Assembly (NCBI RefSeq): GCF_030209355.1
Contig: NZ_JARVSF010000009.1
Location: 1-64,000 of the forward strand
Length of the DNA: 64,000 nucleotides
DNA from: Pseudarthrobacter sp. fls2-241-R2A-127
Lineage (GTDB): Bacteria > Actinomycetota > Actinomycetes > Actinomycetales > Micrococcaceae
Reading direction: 5' to 3'
Shown: in pieces, positions 34,854 to 43,736 of the stretch
How positions within the stretch are numbered: the first letter of the stretch is position 1
Layout: the number at the start of each line of letters is the position of its first letter
Notes under the pieces: generated by a model
Told to the model about the DNA's origin: nothing
What the model saw: only the letters and a program-made list of their open reading frames with translations
The model's database searches: none
Translations under genes and position numbers: made by a program

Positions 34854-35342
34854 ATGAAGCACGACGTGACCATCGAGATCCCCAAGGGATCACGCGTCAA
34901 GTACGAAGTTGACCACGAGACCGGCCGCGTCCGCCTGGACCGCGTCCTCTTCACCTCCATGCAGTACCCCACCCACTACGGGTACTTCGAAAACACCCTC
35001 GGCGAGGACGGTGACCCGCTGGACGCCCTGGTCCTGCTGCAGGACTTCGACCTGCACCCGGGCGTCATCGTCGAATCCCGCCCCATCGGCGTCTTCAACA
35101 TGACCGACGACGGTGGCGGAGACGCCAAGGTGCTGTGCGTCCCCGTGGATGCCCGCTTTGACCACATCCAGGAAGTCAGCGATGTCAACGAATTCCTGAT
35201 CAAGGAAATTGAGCACTTCTTCACCCGCTACAAGGACCTGGAGCCCGGCAAGTGGGTCAAGGCCGAGGGCTGGGGCGACCGCGCCGCCGCCGAAGCCGAA
35301 CTCGAAGCCTCCATCAAGCGTTACGTGCCCACCGGCCACTAA
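34854..35342 (+). CDS. ppa: Inorganic pyrophosphatase, family I
   Basis: Hydrolyses pyrophosphate to two phosphates, pulling biosynthetic reactions forward. The 162 residues are standard for bacterial family I enzymes: [18 protein letters not shown], the [24 protein letters not shown] metal-binding block (three conserved Asp) and [19 protein letters not shown]. The ATG at 34854 has GAGGAG at proper distance; upstream in-frame codons have no ribosome-binding site. Monocistronic, with a strong hairpin downstream. Confidence 0.97.
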   Translation: MKHDVTIEIPKGSRVKYEVDHETGRVRLDRVLFTSMQYPTHYGYFENTLGEDGDPLDALVLLQDFDLHPGVIVESRPIGVFNMTDDGGGDAKVLCVPVDARFDHIQEVSDVNEFLIKEIEHFFTRYKDLEPGKWVKAEGWGDRAAAEAELEASIKRYVPTGH

Positions 35343-35413
35343 TCCCCACCGTCCCCCTAACCTCGCTTCGCTCGGTCAGGGAACCCCTGACGGCGTGGGC
35401 CCTGTCTTAACGC

Positions 35414-35457
35414 CGACGGCGGGTGGCCGGCTTTTCGAAGCCGGCCACCCGCCGTCG
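35414..35457 (+). terminator. 20-bp perfect hairpin with TTCG loop after ppa
   Basis: The arm at 35414-35433 is the exact reverse complement of 35438-35457 and encloses the extra-stable TTCG tetraloop. It lies about 70 bases past the ppa stop. Only a few T residues follow, so it may work mainly as an RNA stability element or a hairpin-only terminator. Confidence 0.75.
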
Positions 35458-35488
35458 TTGTTCCAGGAACTTATGGCATCGTGGGGCT

Positions 35489-36832
35489 GTGAGTTCCGAG
35501 CCAGCGTTGACATCCCAGCTTCTGTTCCACCCACCCTGCGGCCCCGTGGGCGGCTGGCGCGACGGCGACGTCCTCCGGGCCACCGGCATCCCGTATGCAA
35601 GGGCCGGGCGGTTCCAGCCGCCGGCACCGGTCCCGGACTGGATCACTGAGCTTGCCGCCACCTCGCTCTCCCCCGCTTGCCCCCAAGCACCTGTACCGTT
35701 CCTCGACGACGTCCTGGGCACCAAGTACGGGGAACTTCCGGGCAGCGAGGACTGCCAGAACCTCTCCATCACCATGCCCGGCGACCTCCAGCCGGAGGAA
35801 AAGCTGCCCGTGATGGTATGGATCCACGGAGGGTCATACACCACCGGGTCCGGAGACCTGGCCATCTTCGATCCGGCCCGGTTGGTGGCCGAAAACCGGG
35901 TGGTGGTCGTGTCCGTGACCTACCGCCTGGGCCTGTTCGGGTTCCTCGCCACGCCGGCCGGCCGGCCCGGCAACCTGGGGCTCCTGGACCAACTGGAGGC
36001 GTTCCGCTGGGTGCAACGGAACATTGCGGCCTTCGGCGGCAACCCGCGGCAGGTCACGGCCTTCGGCCAGTCCGCCGGCGGCGACGCGATCGCCCACCTG
36101 ATGGCCACCCCTGAGGCGCCCGCGCTCTTCCAGCGTGCCATCATCCAAAGCGCACCGCTGGGCATCACCCGGGGCCGGGCGAAGATGAACCACGCCATGG
36201 GCATCGCCGCGGACGGCGTCACGGAGGAGACTCCGGCCATGGACGTGGTGGCGCTTGAGGCACAGGTTACCCAGGTGGCCAAGAAGTTCGGGATGCTCGC
36301 GGCCATGCCGTTTGGAACCCAGTACGGCCACGATCCGCTCCCCGATGAGGATGCCGTCGAGGCGGCCTGGGACCGGTCCGCGCCGGAGATCGACGTGCTG
36401 ATCGGGCACACCTCAGAGGAGGCCAGGCTGTTCCTCCCCCGCAGCCCGCGGCTCATGCGGGTGGCCGCCGTTCCGCTGGTGGGCGCCGCCGCCGTCCGCG
36501 CCATCGACTGGGTGGTCACCGAAACCGTGTACGGCCGGGCCACCCGCCGCTTTGCCCGCCGGCACGTGAAGGCGGGCGGCCGGGCCCACCGGTACGTCCT
36601 GGACTGGCACGCCCCCGGCAACATCTTCGGCGCCGCCCACACCATCGACCTGCCCCTGCTGCTTGGCACCCGGAAGACCTGGGACGGCGTGGGCCTGATC
36701 GAGGGCGCCCGCTGGGAGGACGTGGACCTGACCGGCCGCTCAGTACGGGCCCTGTGGGCTGCCTTTGCGCGGGGCGATGACCTGGGCGAAGCCGGATCCG
36801 TGGACGGGGCCCTGCACTACCGGCGCGTCTGA
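35489..36832 (+). CDS. Carboxylesterase, type B family
   Basis: A 447-residue alpha/beta-hydrolase of the carboxylesterase/lipase B family, probably cytoplasmic since no signal peptide is seen. The oxyanion segment WIHGGSYTTGS lies near residue 112, the nucleophile motif FGQSAGGDA has its Ser at about 194, and the C-terminal DWHAPG...AAHTIDLPLLLG block contains the likely catalytic His. The GTG at 35489 is preferred because the longer frame runs into the upstream hairpin. Natural substrate unknown; relatives hydrolyse p-nitrobenzyl and short acyl esters. Confidence 0.9.
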   Translation: MSSEPALTSQLLFHPPCGPVGGWRDGDVLRATGIPYARAGRFQPPAPVPDWITELAATSLSPACPQAPVPFLDDVLGTKYGELPGSEDCQNLSITMPGDLQPEEKLPVMVWIHGGSYTTGSGDLAIFDPARLVAENRVVVVSVTYRLGLFGFLATPAGRPGNLGLLDQLEAFRWVQRNIAAFGGNPRQVTAFGQSAGGDAIAHLMATPEAPALFQRAIIQSAPLGITRGRAKMNHAMGIAADGVTEETPAMDVVALEAQVTQVAKKFGMLAAMPFGTQYGHDPLPDEDAVEAAWDRSAPEIDVLIGHTSEEARLFLPRSPRLMRVAAVPLVGAAAVRAIDWVVTETVYGRATRRFARRHVKAGGRAHRYVLDWHAPGNIFGAAHTIDLPLLLGTRKTWDGVGLIEGARWEDVDLTGRSVRALWAAFARGDDLGEAGSVDGALHYRRV

Positions 36833-36839
36833 GCCCGGC

Positions 36840-37595
36840 ATGAAGACCCTTGGCGTAGACCTCGCGGCGGCCACCAAGAAAACTGCCGTGGCGGCCATCG
36901 AGTGGAGTGACCACCAGGCCCGGCTCACCCACCTGGCCCTGGACGTGGACGACCAACACATCGTGGAGCTGTTCGGCAGCAGCGACATGACCGGCGTCGA
37001 CTGCCCCGTAGGCTGGCCCGATGCCCTGATCCCGTTCCTCACCGGCCATCTGGACAACATCGCGGCCCCCGTCCTTGAACACGACGGAATCGCCGGCCGC
37101 CGGCTGCTCGCGTACCGGGACACGGACCGTTTCTGCACGGCACGGACTGGCCTGATCCCGCTCAGCGTCTCCGCGGACCGGCTGGCCCACCCTGCCATGC
37201 GCTGCGCGGTCATCCAGGCAAAGATCGCCCAACTCCATGGCCCGCAACCGAGGGACGGTTCCGGCCGCCTGGCCGAGGTGTATCCGGCGGCGTCCCTGAA
37301 GATCTGGGGCCTGAACGGCCGCGGCTACAAAGGCCGGGGCGCCCCGGAATCCGAACGCCTTGGCTTGCTGCTTGCGGCCCTCGAGGAGCGGGCACCATGG
37401 CTGGACCTGGGCGGTGACCGGGACAGGCTAACCAGTTCGGACGACCTTTTCGACGCCGTCATCGCGTCACTGACCGCCCGTGCCGTGGCCCGGCGTCGTA
37501 CGCTCCTGCCGGACATCGCCCACGCTGCGGCCGCGCGCAGCGAAGGCTGGATCCACCTGCCCGGCTGCACGCTGGATGAACTCCCGCTTCAGTAA
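36840..37595 (+). CDS. DUF429 protein, predicted RNase H-fold nuclease
   Basis: A 251-residue DUF429 protein. The first strand MKTLGVDLAAATKKTAVAAIEW supplies an Asp (residue 7), TGVDCPVGWPDAL (about 52-65) a second, the RLAEVYPAASLKIWG segment a conserved Glu, and SSDDLFDAVIASLTARAVA near the end a further Asp pair. This fits the acidic cluster of an RNase H-like fold, but nuclease activity has not been shown for most of the family. The start is 7 bases after the esterase stop, so the two genes are probably one transcript. Confidence 0.8.
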   Translation: MKTLGVDLAAATKKTAVAAIEWSDHQARLTHLALDVDDQHIVELFGSSDMTGVDCPVGWPDALIPFLTGHLDNIAAPVLEHDGIAGRRLLAYRDTDRFCTARTGLIPLSVSADRLAHPAMRCAVIQAKIAQLHGPQPRDGSGRLAEVYPAASLKIWGLNGRGYKGRGAPESERLGLLLAALEERAPWLDLGGDRDRLTSSDDLFDAVIASLTARAVARRRTLLPDIAHAAAARSEGWIHLPGCTLDELPLQ

Positions 37596-37596
37596 G

Positions 37597-40023
37597 TCAG
37601 CCGCCGAGCCTCCAGTTCCGGATCTCCTCCGGGTCCTCACCGTGCGTGCGGGTGTGCTCACGCGCCCGGTTGCGCCGGTCCTGCAGGTCCTGGCGCAACA
37701 GCGCGTGCTTCCCCGCCAGGCCGGGGACGCGGTCGATCGCGTCGATGGCCAGGGTGAAGCGGTCAATTCCGTTGAGCATGGACATGTCGAACGGCGTGGT
37801 GGTGGTGCCCTCTTCCTTGTACCCGTGCACGTGCAGGCCCTGCTGGTTGGTCCGGCGGTACGCAAGCCGGTGGATCAGCGCAGGATAGCCGTGGTAGGCG
37901 AAAATGACCGGCTTGTCCGAGGTGAAGATGCCGTCAAAGTCGTGTGCGGCGAGGCCATGCGGATGCTCGCTGTCATCCTGCAGCCGCATGAGGTCCACCA
38001 CGTTCACCACCCGTACTTTGAGCCCGGGAGCGCCGTCCCGGAGCAGTTCGGCGGCGGCGACGGTCTCCACGGTGGGGACGTCGCCGGCGCAGGCCAGGAC
38101 GACGTCGGGCTCCTCGCCGGGCACCTCGGACCCCGCGAACGTCCAGATGCCCAGGCCGCGCCGGCAGTGGTTGGCGGCGTCTGCAGGGCCAAGCCACGTG
38201 GGCGAGGGCTGCTTGCCGCTGACCACGATGTTCACGTAGTCCGTAGAGGCCAGGCAGTGCTCCATGACGGACAGCAGGGTGTTGACGTCCGGCGGCAGGT
38301 ACACCCGGATGACCTCGGCCTTCTTGTTCACCGCGTGGTCGATGAAGCCCGGATCCTGGTGCGAGAAACCATTGTGGTCCTGCTGCCAGACGTGCGAGGA
38401 CAGCACATAGTTCAGGGAAGCCACCGGCCGGCGCCACGGCAGTGCCCGCGAGACTTTAAGCCATTTGGCGTGCTGGTTGAACATGGAATCGACAATGTGG
38501 ACGAAGGCCTCGTAGCAGTTGAACACCCCGTGCCGGCCGGTGAGGAGGTATCCTTCCAGCCAGCCCTGGCACAGGTGCTCGCTCAGCACCTCCAGGACGC
38601 GGCCGGAGCGCGCAAGGTGCTCGTCGACGTCGTCAACCCGGTACTGCCACACCTTGTCGGTGGCCTCGTAGACGTTCTGCAGCCGGTTGGAGGCTGTCTC
38701 GTCCGGCCCGAAAAGCCGGAAGTTCTCCATGTTCTGCGCAATCACGTCCCGCATCCAGGAGCCCAGCGTGACCATCGGGCTCACCCGTTCAGTGCCCGGG
38801 CGGGGCACCTCCACGGCGTGGTCCCGGTAGGCGGGCAGCTTCAGGGCGCGCCTGAGCAGTCCGCCGTTGGCGTGCGGCGTTGCACTCATCCGGAAGTCGC
38901 CGGTGGGGGCGCCCTCGGCGACATCGGCGCGGAGCCTGCCGCCGCCGTCGAACAGTTCCCGGGGCCGGTAGGACTGCATCCATTCCTCCAGCTGCTTCAG
39001 GTGGTCACCATTGGTGCGGACTTCGGACAGCGGCACCTGGTGCGCACGCCACGTCCCTTCCACCTGCAGCCCATCCACGGTCCGCGGCCCGGTCCAGCCC
39101 TTCGGCGAGCGCAGCACGATCATCGGCCAGCGGTGGCCACCCTCCCCTGTTTCCGCGCCGGCGGGGACTTGCCGGTGGGCGTCCTGGATGGCTTTGATGT
39201 CCGCCAGGCACCGGTCCAGGACCGCGGCGAAATCCCGGTGTGCCTGTTCCGTGTTGTCCGGGTCCGCCACGGTGACGAAATATGGCTCGTGCCCATAGCC
39301 GCGCAGCAGCTGCTCCAACTGCTGCTCAGGCATCCGGGCCAGGATGGTGGGGTTGGCGATCTTGTAGCCGTTCAGGTGCAGGATGGGCAGCACCGCGCCG
39401 TCCGCCGCGGGATCCAGGAAGTTGTGGGAGTGCCAGCTGGCAGCCAGTGGCCCGGTTTCCGCCTCGCCGTCGCCAATCACAACGGCGGTCACCAGCCGGG
39501 GGTTGTCGAACACCGACCCGTAAGCGTGCGCCAGGGAGTACCCGAGTTCCCCGCCTTCGCTGATGGAACCGGGAGTTTCCGGGGCCGCGTGGCTGGGGAT
39601 TCCCCCGGGGTACGAGAACTGCCGGAACAGTTCAGCCATGCCGGCCTCATCGTTGCCCACGTGGGCAAAGATTTCGGAATACGTTCCCTCCAGCCAGGCA
39701 TTGGCGACGACGGCGGGGCCCCCATGGCCGGGACCGGCCACAAAGAGCATCTCCAGGGAGTTGCGGCGGATCACGCGGTTCAGGTGGGCGTAAACAAAGT
39801 TGAGTCCGGGTGTGGTGCCCCAGTGGCCCAACAGGCGGGACTTGGTGTCCTCCGCCTGCAGCGGTTCCCGCAGGAGCGGGTTGGACCGCAGGTAGATCTG
39901 CCCCACCGAGAGGTAGTTTGCGGCCCGCCACCAGCGGTCCACCAGGGCCAGTTCGTCCGCCGACGCCGGTGCCTGCCCCTGCCCGTCGTGCCGCATGTCG
40001 TCGTGCCCTGTATTCCCGGCCAT
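37597..40023 (-). CDS. Phosphoketolase (Xfp type)
   Basis: A thiamine-diphosphate enzyme that splits xylulose-5-phosphate or fructose-6-phosphate with phosphate into acetyl-phosphate and an aldose phosphate. The 808 residues show [19 protein letters not shown] at the N-terminus, [38 protein letters not shown] (thiamine-diphosphate site), [18 protein letters not shown] and the ENxxGxxL-type Glu within [23 protein letters not shown]. The ATG at 40023 is chosen because GAGG lies 6 bases before it; an ATG at 40068 is the alternative. No phosphotransacetylase or acetate kinase gene is next to it. Confidence 0.95.
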   Translation of the reverse strand: MAGNTGHDDMRHDGQGQAPASADELALVDRWWRAANYLSVGQIYLRSNPLLREPLQAEDTKSRLLGHWGTTPGLNFVYAHLNRVIRRNSLEMLFVAGPGHGGPAVVANAWLEGTYSEIFAHVGNDEAGMAELFRQFSYPGGIPSHAAPETPGSISEGGELGYSLAHAYGSVFDNPRLVTAVVIGDGEAETGPLAASWHSHNFLDPAADGAVLPILHLNGYKIANPTILARMPEQQLEQLLRGYGHEPYFVTVADPDNTEQAHRDFAAVLDRCLADIKAIQDAHRQVPAGAETGEGGHRWPMIVLRSPKGWTGPRTVDGLQVEGTWRAHQVPLSEVRTNGDHLKQLEEWMQSYRPRELFDGGGRLRADVAEGAPTGDFRMSATPHANGGLLRRALKLPAYRDHAVEVPRPGTERVSPMVTLGSWMRDVIAQNMENFRLFGPDETASNRLQNVYEATDKVWQYRVDDVDEHLARSGRVLEVLSEHLCQGWLEGYLLTGRHGVFNCYEAFVHIVDSMFNQHAKWLKVSRALPWRRPVASLNYVLSSHVWQQDHNGFSHQDPGFIDHAVNKKAEVIRVYLPPDVNTLLSVMEHCLASTDYVNIVVSGKQPSPTWLGPADAANHCRRGLGIWTFAGSEVPGEEPDVVLACAGDVPTVETVAAAELLRDGAPGLKVRVVNVVDLMRLQDDSEHPHGLAAHDFDGIFTSDKPVIFAYHGYPALIHRLAYRRTNQQGLHVHGYKEEGTTTTPFDMSMLNGIDRFTLAIDAIDRVPGLAGKHALLRQDLQDRRNRAREHTRTHGEDPEEIRNWRLGG

Positions 40024-40176
40024 AGCCATCCTCACATCGGGTGTGCCGCTGGGCGGCCGTTCCCCCATGGCAACAGATGAAGGGGCACGCGGGCAAGACC
40101 CGGCGTCGTGCCCGCGGGCCCCTTACAGGACTTTCATGCCCCCGGACCCGGCCGTTTCGTCATTTCTACTTCCGGG

Positions 40177-40182
40177 TAGTGT
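40177..40182 (+). promoter_or_regulatory. Candidate -10 box giving a leaderless message
   Basis: TAGTGT at 40177-40182 would start transcription near 40189, three bases before the ATG at 40192. No ribosome-binding site precedes that ATG, so leaderless initiation, common in actinobacteria, is the simplest reading. Confidence 0.35.
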
Positions 40183-40191
40183 GTACCCAGA

Positions 40192-40791
40192 ATGTTCACG
40201 CTGACCATCAACCAGACTGACAGCCGGCGCGACGGCGACCAGGTGCCGCAGCTGCTTAAAGCGCTGCGACATATCCCTGCGCGCCTGGATTTTGACCGGT
40301 CCGTCGAGGATGAGGTGCAGGGTGTTGTGGACTGCCCGCACCAGGCCGTGGAAGCGGCGCTGATCGCTTTGCGCGGCGGAGCCTGGTACGTGGGGATCGG
40401 CGCCGGGCCGGTGGACGAGCCGCTGCCCAACCAAATCAAGGACGCCACCGGCCACGGCCTGGTCTACGCGCGGCGGGCCGTGGACCGGCTCCGCAACGGC
40501 AAGGAACGGATTCCGGTGGCAGTGGAGGGGCCCCTGGCCGATGTGGCCCATGACGCGGAGGCCGTACTGCGGCTGCTCGGACACATTGTCCGGGACCGCT
40601 CCGGCGCCGAATGGCGGGTGCTTGACCTGCTGACGCCCGGTGTCCGCGGCCAGCAAAAAGCGGTGGCGCAGGAACTGGGAATCACCACCCAGGCAGTGAG
40701 CAAGGCAGTGTCCCGGGCGCAGTGGAACGAGGAACATTCCGCCCGGCCCGCCGCGGCACGGCTGCTCGCCTTGATCCTCGAAGCGAGGTAG
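40192..40791 (+). CDS. Putative DNA-binding protein with C-terminal HTH
   Basis: A 199-residue protein. The N-terminal 130 residues form an alpha/beta region of unknown type (MFTLTINQTDSRRDGDQVPQLLKAL, FDRSVEDEVQGVV, GGAWYVGIGAGPVDEPLP). The C-terminus has a convincing helix-turn-helix, WRVLDLLTPGVRGQQKAVAQELGITTQAVSKAVSRA (about 141-176), of the kind seen in MarR- and SatD-linked regulators. It probably regulates its own locus or a distant one. Divergent from the phosphoketolase gene, with 168 bases between, so it could control that gene. Family assignment is uncertain. Confidence 0.75.
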   Translation: MFTLTINQTDSRRDGDQVPQLLKALRHIPARLDFDRSVEDEVQGVVDCPHQAVEAALIALRGGAWYVGIGAGPVDEPLPNQIKDATGHGLVYARRAVDRLRNGKERIPVAVEGPLADVAHDAEAVLRLLGHIVRDRSGAEWRVLDLLTPGVRGQQKAVAQELGITTQAVSKAVSRAQWNEEHSARPAAARLLALILEAR

Positions 40792-40860
40792 CCGGGAACC
40801 CGCTGCGCTGGGTCAGACCTGCTTAGCTGCCGGTCAGGAGGCGGCTGGTTGGACTGCGGC

Positions 40861-40904
40861 CAGGCGCCCGCGGCGGGTCAAGCCGCTGGTCAGGCGCCCG
40901 CGGC
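40861..40904. repeat. 14-bp direct repeat at the phosphatase 3' end
   Basis: CAGGCGCCCGCGGC occurs at 40861-40874 and again at 40891-40904, a 30-base period. The second copy covers the last codons and stop of the histidine phosphatase gene, so this looks like a small tandem duplication of the gene end between two convergent genes. Confidence 0.6.
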
Positions 40905-41474
40905 TGCCATCATCGGTTCGCCGTTGAAATACTCCAGCTTCCACCCGTCCACAGCGTGGTGGTGTGCCAGGTTCAAGGCGGCGTTGTCAACGCTGGCAAG
41001 GGTTTGGCCGATGGCGCGGCTGAGGCTGACCCGGAGCAGGGTGCCGTGCGCCACCACCAGGACGCGTTGGCCGCGGAACTCTTCCGCCAGCGCCTCAAGC
41101 GCGGCAAGGCCACGGTCCGCCGCCTCGGCTTCGCTCTCCGCACCCTCGAACCCGCCGGGGACCCGCAGCGCCTCCAGTTCGGGGCCGGCCTGCAGTCCTT
41201 CAGCCGGCCCGAAGCTACGCTCGGTCAGTTCGGGGATGCGCCTGGACACAGCGAGCCCCAGCCCCTCGGCGATCAGGTCCGCGGTTTCGGCGGCCCGGCT
41301 CAGCGGCGAAGAGACGATGGCATCCCATTCGTAGGGGGCCAGGACGGTGACGGCGTCCCGTGCCTGGCCGCGTCCGACGTCGTTCAGGGGGATATCGGTG
41401 GCACCCTGCAGCCGGCGCTCGGCGTTCCAGTCGGTCTGGCCATGGCGGACGAGGGCGAACGTCGTAAGGGTCAT
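40890..41474 (-). CDS. Histidine phosphatase family protein
   Basis: A 194-residue phosphoglycerate-mutase-like phosphatase. LVRHGQTDWNAERRLQG (catalytic His11, RHG at 10-12), a second Arg in SSPLSRAAETA, a Glu near residue 85 and the C-terminal His in VLVVAHGTLLRV complete the active site. Members act on phosphosugars, nucleotides or cofactor precursors; the substrate here is unknown. The ATG at 41474 fits the family start. It lies about 55 bases downstream of the HAD phosphatase gene in the same direction. Confidence 0.9.
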   Translation of the reverse strand: MTLTTFALVRHGQTDWNAERRLQGATDIPLNDVGRGQARDAVTVLAPYEWDAIVSSPLSRAAETADLIAEGLGLAVSRRIPELTERSFGPAEGLQAGPELEALRVPGGFEGAESEAEAADRGLAALEALAEEFRGQRVLVVAHGTLLRVSLSRAIGQTLASVDNAALNLAHHHAVDGWKLEYFNGEPMMAAAGA

Positions 41475-41533
41475 GCTCCTATTTTGCCTTGGTGCCGGGT
41501 GCCGGTCGGAATCCGGGCCTTCGGTGTGGACTC

Positions 41534-42418
41534 CTAGAGGAGGCTGCGCAGCACGTGGGCCGCGCCGTCGTCGAACACCGAATGGGTGACCTCATCCGCC
41601 GCCGCAATCACTTCCTGCGGAGCTTGCCCCATGGCCACGCCGCGGCCGGCCCAGGTAAGCATTTCAATATCGTTGCGGCCATCGCCAACGGCGACGGTGC
41701 GGTGCTGCTCGATGCCGAGCCGGAGGCGGAGGCTCTCCAGGGCGCTGGCCTTGGTCACCCCTGCTGCTGCGATATCCAGCCATGCGGTCCAGCCCACCGA
41801 GTACGTCACCCCGGCCAGTCCCACGTGCTTGATGGCCTCATTGAATTCCTCGGGCGTGTTTTCAGTGCTGAACACCACCACGCGCACCGCGGTGGCCTCC
41901 AGCATGGTGTGGAAGTCGACGCCTACGGCCTCGACGCCGAAACTGGCGTCCTGGAACCGTTCCGTGGAGAGGAAGTTTCCGTCCGCGTCCTCCAGGGCGT
42001 ACTTGGCAGAGGGGAGCCGATCCCGGAGGGCCCTCAGGGCCGGACCGGGGTCGAAGGTGGCCTTGTGGATGATCTCGTAGCCGTTGGCCAGTTCGGGGTG
42101 GAGCCGGAGGGTCACGCCGCCGTTGCAGCAGACTGCGTAGCCGCGCTCTATACCGATTTTTTCGATGACGGGAAGGGTGGCGTTCAAGGAGCGGCCGGTG
42201 GCGATCATTACCTCGTGCCCGGCTGCCACCACCGCCTGCGCCGCGTCCCGGACGCCCGGCGTCATGTGGCCGTCGTGGTCCACCAGGGTGCCGTCCACGT
42301 CCAGTGCGACCATCAGCTTCTGGCCGATTTCCGAAAAGCGGTAGGTGTTGGTGTTGTCTTGGTTGTTCTCTCGCCGGTCATCGTTGCCGGCGACTGAGGT
42401 TTCAGTCAGCGTTGTCAT
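41534..42418 (-). CDS. HAD-superfamily phosphatase, Cof-like
   Basis: A 294-residue HAD phosphatase of the Cof/YidA type (cap type C2). The nucleophile motif VALDVDGTLVDHDG has Asp40 and Asp42. Motif II is MIATGRS, and motifs III and IV are in VAVGDGRNDIEML near residue 240. The first 32 residues are a polar Asn/Asp/Thr-rich tail that may be disordered. The ATG at 42418 has no strong ribosome-binding site. The longer upstream open frame has no protein character. It probably dephosphorylates a sugar phosphate or flavin-type cofactor. Confidence 0.9.
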   Translation of the reverse strand: MTTLTETSVAGNDDRRENNQDNTNTYRFSEIGQKLMVALDVDGTLVDHDGHMTPGVRDAAQAVVAAGHEVMIATGRSLNATLPVIEKIGIERGYAVCCNGGVTLRLHPELANGYEIIHKATFDPGPALRALRDRLPSAKYALEDADGNFLSTERFQDASFGVEAVGVDFHTMLEATAVRVVVFSTENTPEEFNEAIKHVGLAGVTYSVGWTAWLDIAAAGVTKASALESLRLRLGIEQHRTVAVGDGRNDIEMLTWAGRGVAMGQAPQEVIAAADEVTHSVFDDGAAHVLRSLL

Positions 42419-42529
42419 TGAAACAGTGAAGCAGACGTCACTGACAGGCGCTAGGACGCAGGACACAGCTTTACTGAACTGTTGATTAACTGCGGGTTTC
42501 CGGCGCCGCCGCCACCGCGGCACCCCCTT

Positions 42530-42580
42530 ACGGACGGTGCACCCCCGGACGCGCTGGTGCATCGTCCACTCGGGGGTGCA
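42530..42580. repeat. Upstream copy of the GTGCACCCCCG palindromic motif
   Basis: ACGGACGGTGCACCCCCG (42530-42547) differs by one base from the arm of the hairpin at 43650-43691. CGGGGGTGCA (42571-42580) is the reverse complement of its inner part, leaving a 23-base loop. It looks like a diverged copy of the same element, about 65 bases before the ATG of the putative nuclease. Confidence 0.65.
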
Positions 42581-42646
42581 GGCGCGGGTTCCGGTTGTCC
42601 ACATGCCCACGCCGGGTCCTTCAGCACCGCTGACGCTCCGGCCACC

Positions 42647-43651
42647 ATGAATGGCATGCAGCTGATTTCCGCACTGGACCTCCGCCACAGCACCGGGGAT
42701 ATCCGATCACTCAGCAGGCGCTACGCGCAGGGTGAACTCGTCCGCGTTCGCAGGGGCGTATACGCCGTCAGGGATGAGTGGGTATCGCTGGCCCCTTGGC
42801 AGCGATACCGCCATACGGTGCTTGCCGTGGACCTGGAACTGCCGCAATCCACGTTCTGCCTGAACACTGCTGCCGTCCTGTGGGACCTGGACCTGCTTGC
42901 TGTGCCCGGATATGTCCACTTGTCGGGAGCGTCCAGGGGCCACACCGGCCGCAGGAAGCCAACCACCTCTGCCGCTCCTGACAAATCCGGGCGGACCGGG
43001 ATCACCCATCTCACCGCATACGGCGTCCACAGGCATGGCGGGGATGCAGCGTCGGTCCGGCGCGGAGGCCTGCTGGTCACTACGCTGCCCGATACCGTCA
43101 TAAACGTCATCGCGAGGGAAAGCTTCGCGGCAGGGGTCGTGCTGGCGGACCACGCAATCAGCCCCCGCCGCGCCTCCGGGCCTCCGGTCGGCAAGGACGA
43201 GCTGGTCCTGGCGGCTTCCCTGCTCCCGTCGGCAGCCCGCCGAAACTGGGTTGCCCGGGTGATTGACTTCGCCTCGCCCCATTCGGAGTCAGCCGGAGAA
43301 TCCCTCAGCCGCGCACAGATGCATCTTCTCGGCGTCCCGGCTCCCATGCTCCAGGCGAAGTTCCTGCAGGCGGGTACGTTGCTGGCCCGGACTGATTTCT
43401 TCTGGCCGAAATACCGGCTGATCGGCGAGTTCGACGGCGACGCCAAGTACCTCAATGACGAATACTTGGGCGCACGGACGGCACGGCAAACAGTGCTCGC
43501 AGAGAAGAAGCGCGAGGACAAACTCCGGGCGGCGGGTTTCCGGGTGGTCCGGTGGGACTGGGCAACAGCATCCGACCCCGCCCGCTTTGCGGCATGCCTT
43601 CGGCAGGCAGGCCTGCCCGTCAAGCGGAACAGAGTATCCAGCACCCCGTAA
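42647..43651 (+). CDS. AbiEi-like HTH protein with DUF559/Vsr-like nuclease domain
   Basis: A 334-residue two-domain protein. The N-terminal part (to about residue 95) resembles AbiEi-type winged-helix domains: LSRRYAQGELVRVRRGVYAV at 22-41, then a region around CLNTAAVLWDLDLL. The C-terminal part (about 215-310) has the layout of a PD-(D/E)xK endonuclease of the DUF559/Vsr group: Glu218 in SAGESLSR, Asp250 in ARTDFFWP, and IGEFDGDAKY with Glu261 and Asp263, followed by DKLRAAGFRVVRWDW. Substrate and biological role are unknown. No ribosome-binding site is seen before ATG 42647. It stands alone and is flanked by related palindromes, its stop codon lying inside one. Confidence 0.75.
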   Translation: MNGMQLISALDLRHSTGDIRSLSRRYAQGELVRVRRGVYAVRDEWVSLAPWQRYRHTVLAVDLELPQSTFCLNTAAVLWDLDLLAVPGYVHLSGASRGHTGRRKPTTSAAPDKSGRTGITHLTAYGVHRHGGDAASVRRGGLLVTTLPDTVINVIARESFAAGVVLADHAISPRRASGPPVGKDELVLAASLLPSAARRNWVARVIDFASPHSESAGESLSRAQMHLLGVPAPMLQAKFLQAGTLLARTDFFWPKYRLIGEFDGDAKYLNDEYLGARTARQTVLAEKKREDKLRAAGFRVVRWDWATASDPARFAACLRQAGLPVKRNRVSSTP

Positions 43652-43691
43652 CGGACAGTGCACCCCCGTGTTCGGGGGTGCACTGTCCGTT
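43650..43691. repeat. 19-bp perfect hairpin at the 3' end of the putative nuclease gene
   Basis: The arm at 43650-43668 (containing ACGGACAGTGCACCCCCG) is the exact reverse complement of 43673-43691, with a TGTT loop. Its first two bases are part of the TAA stop codon of the upstream gene. It can terminate transcription from both sides, since serS converges on it. It shares its core with 42530-42547 upstream of the gene. Confidence 0.85.
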
Positions 43692-43736
43692 GGCGGGTGC
43701 AATGCCCGGGACCCGGTGCACCGGCGGGGAAGGACC

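Noticed and set aside
37480-40080. Plus-strand open frame of about 866 codons opposite phosphoketolase
   Set aside because: Antisense artefact of codon bias. It also overlaps the end of the DUF429 gene and has no protein-like composition.
42647-43651. Full AbiE type IV toxin-antitoxin system
   Set aside because: Only an AbiEi-like N-terminal domain is visible. There is no adjacent AbiEii nucleotidyltransferase gene; the neighbours are a HAD phosphatase and serS.
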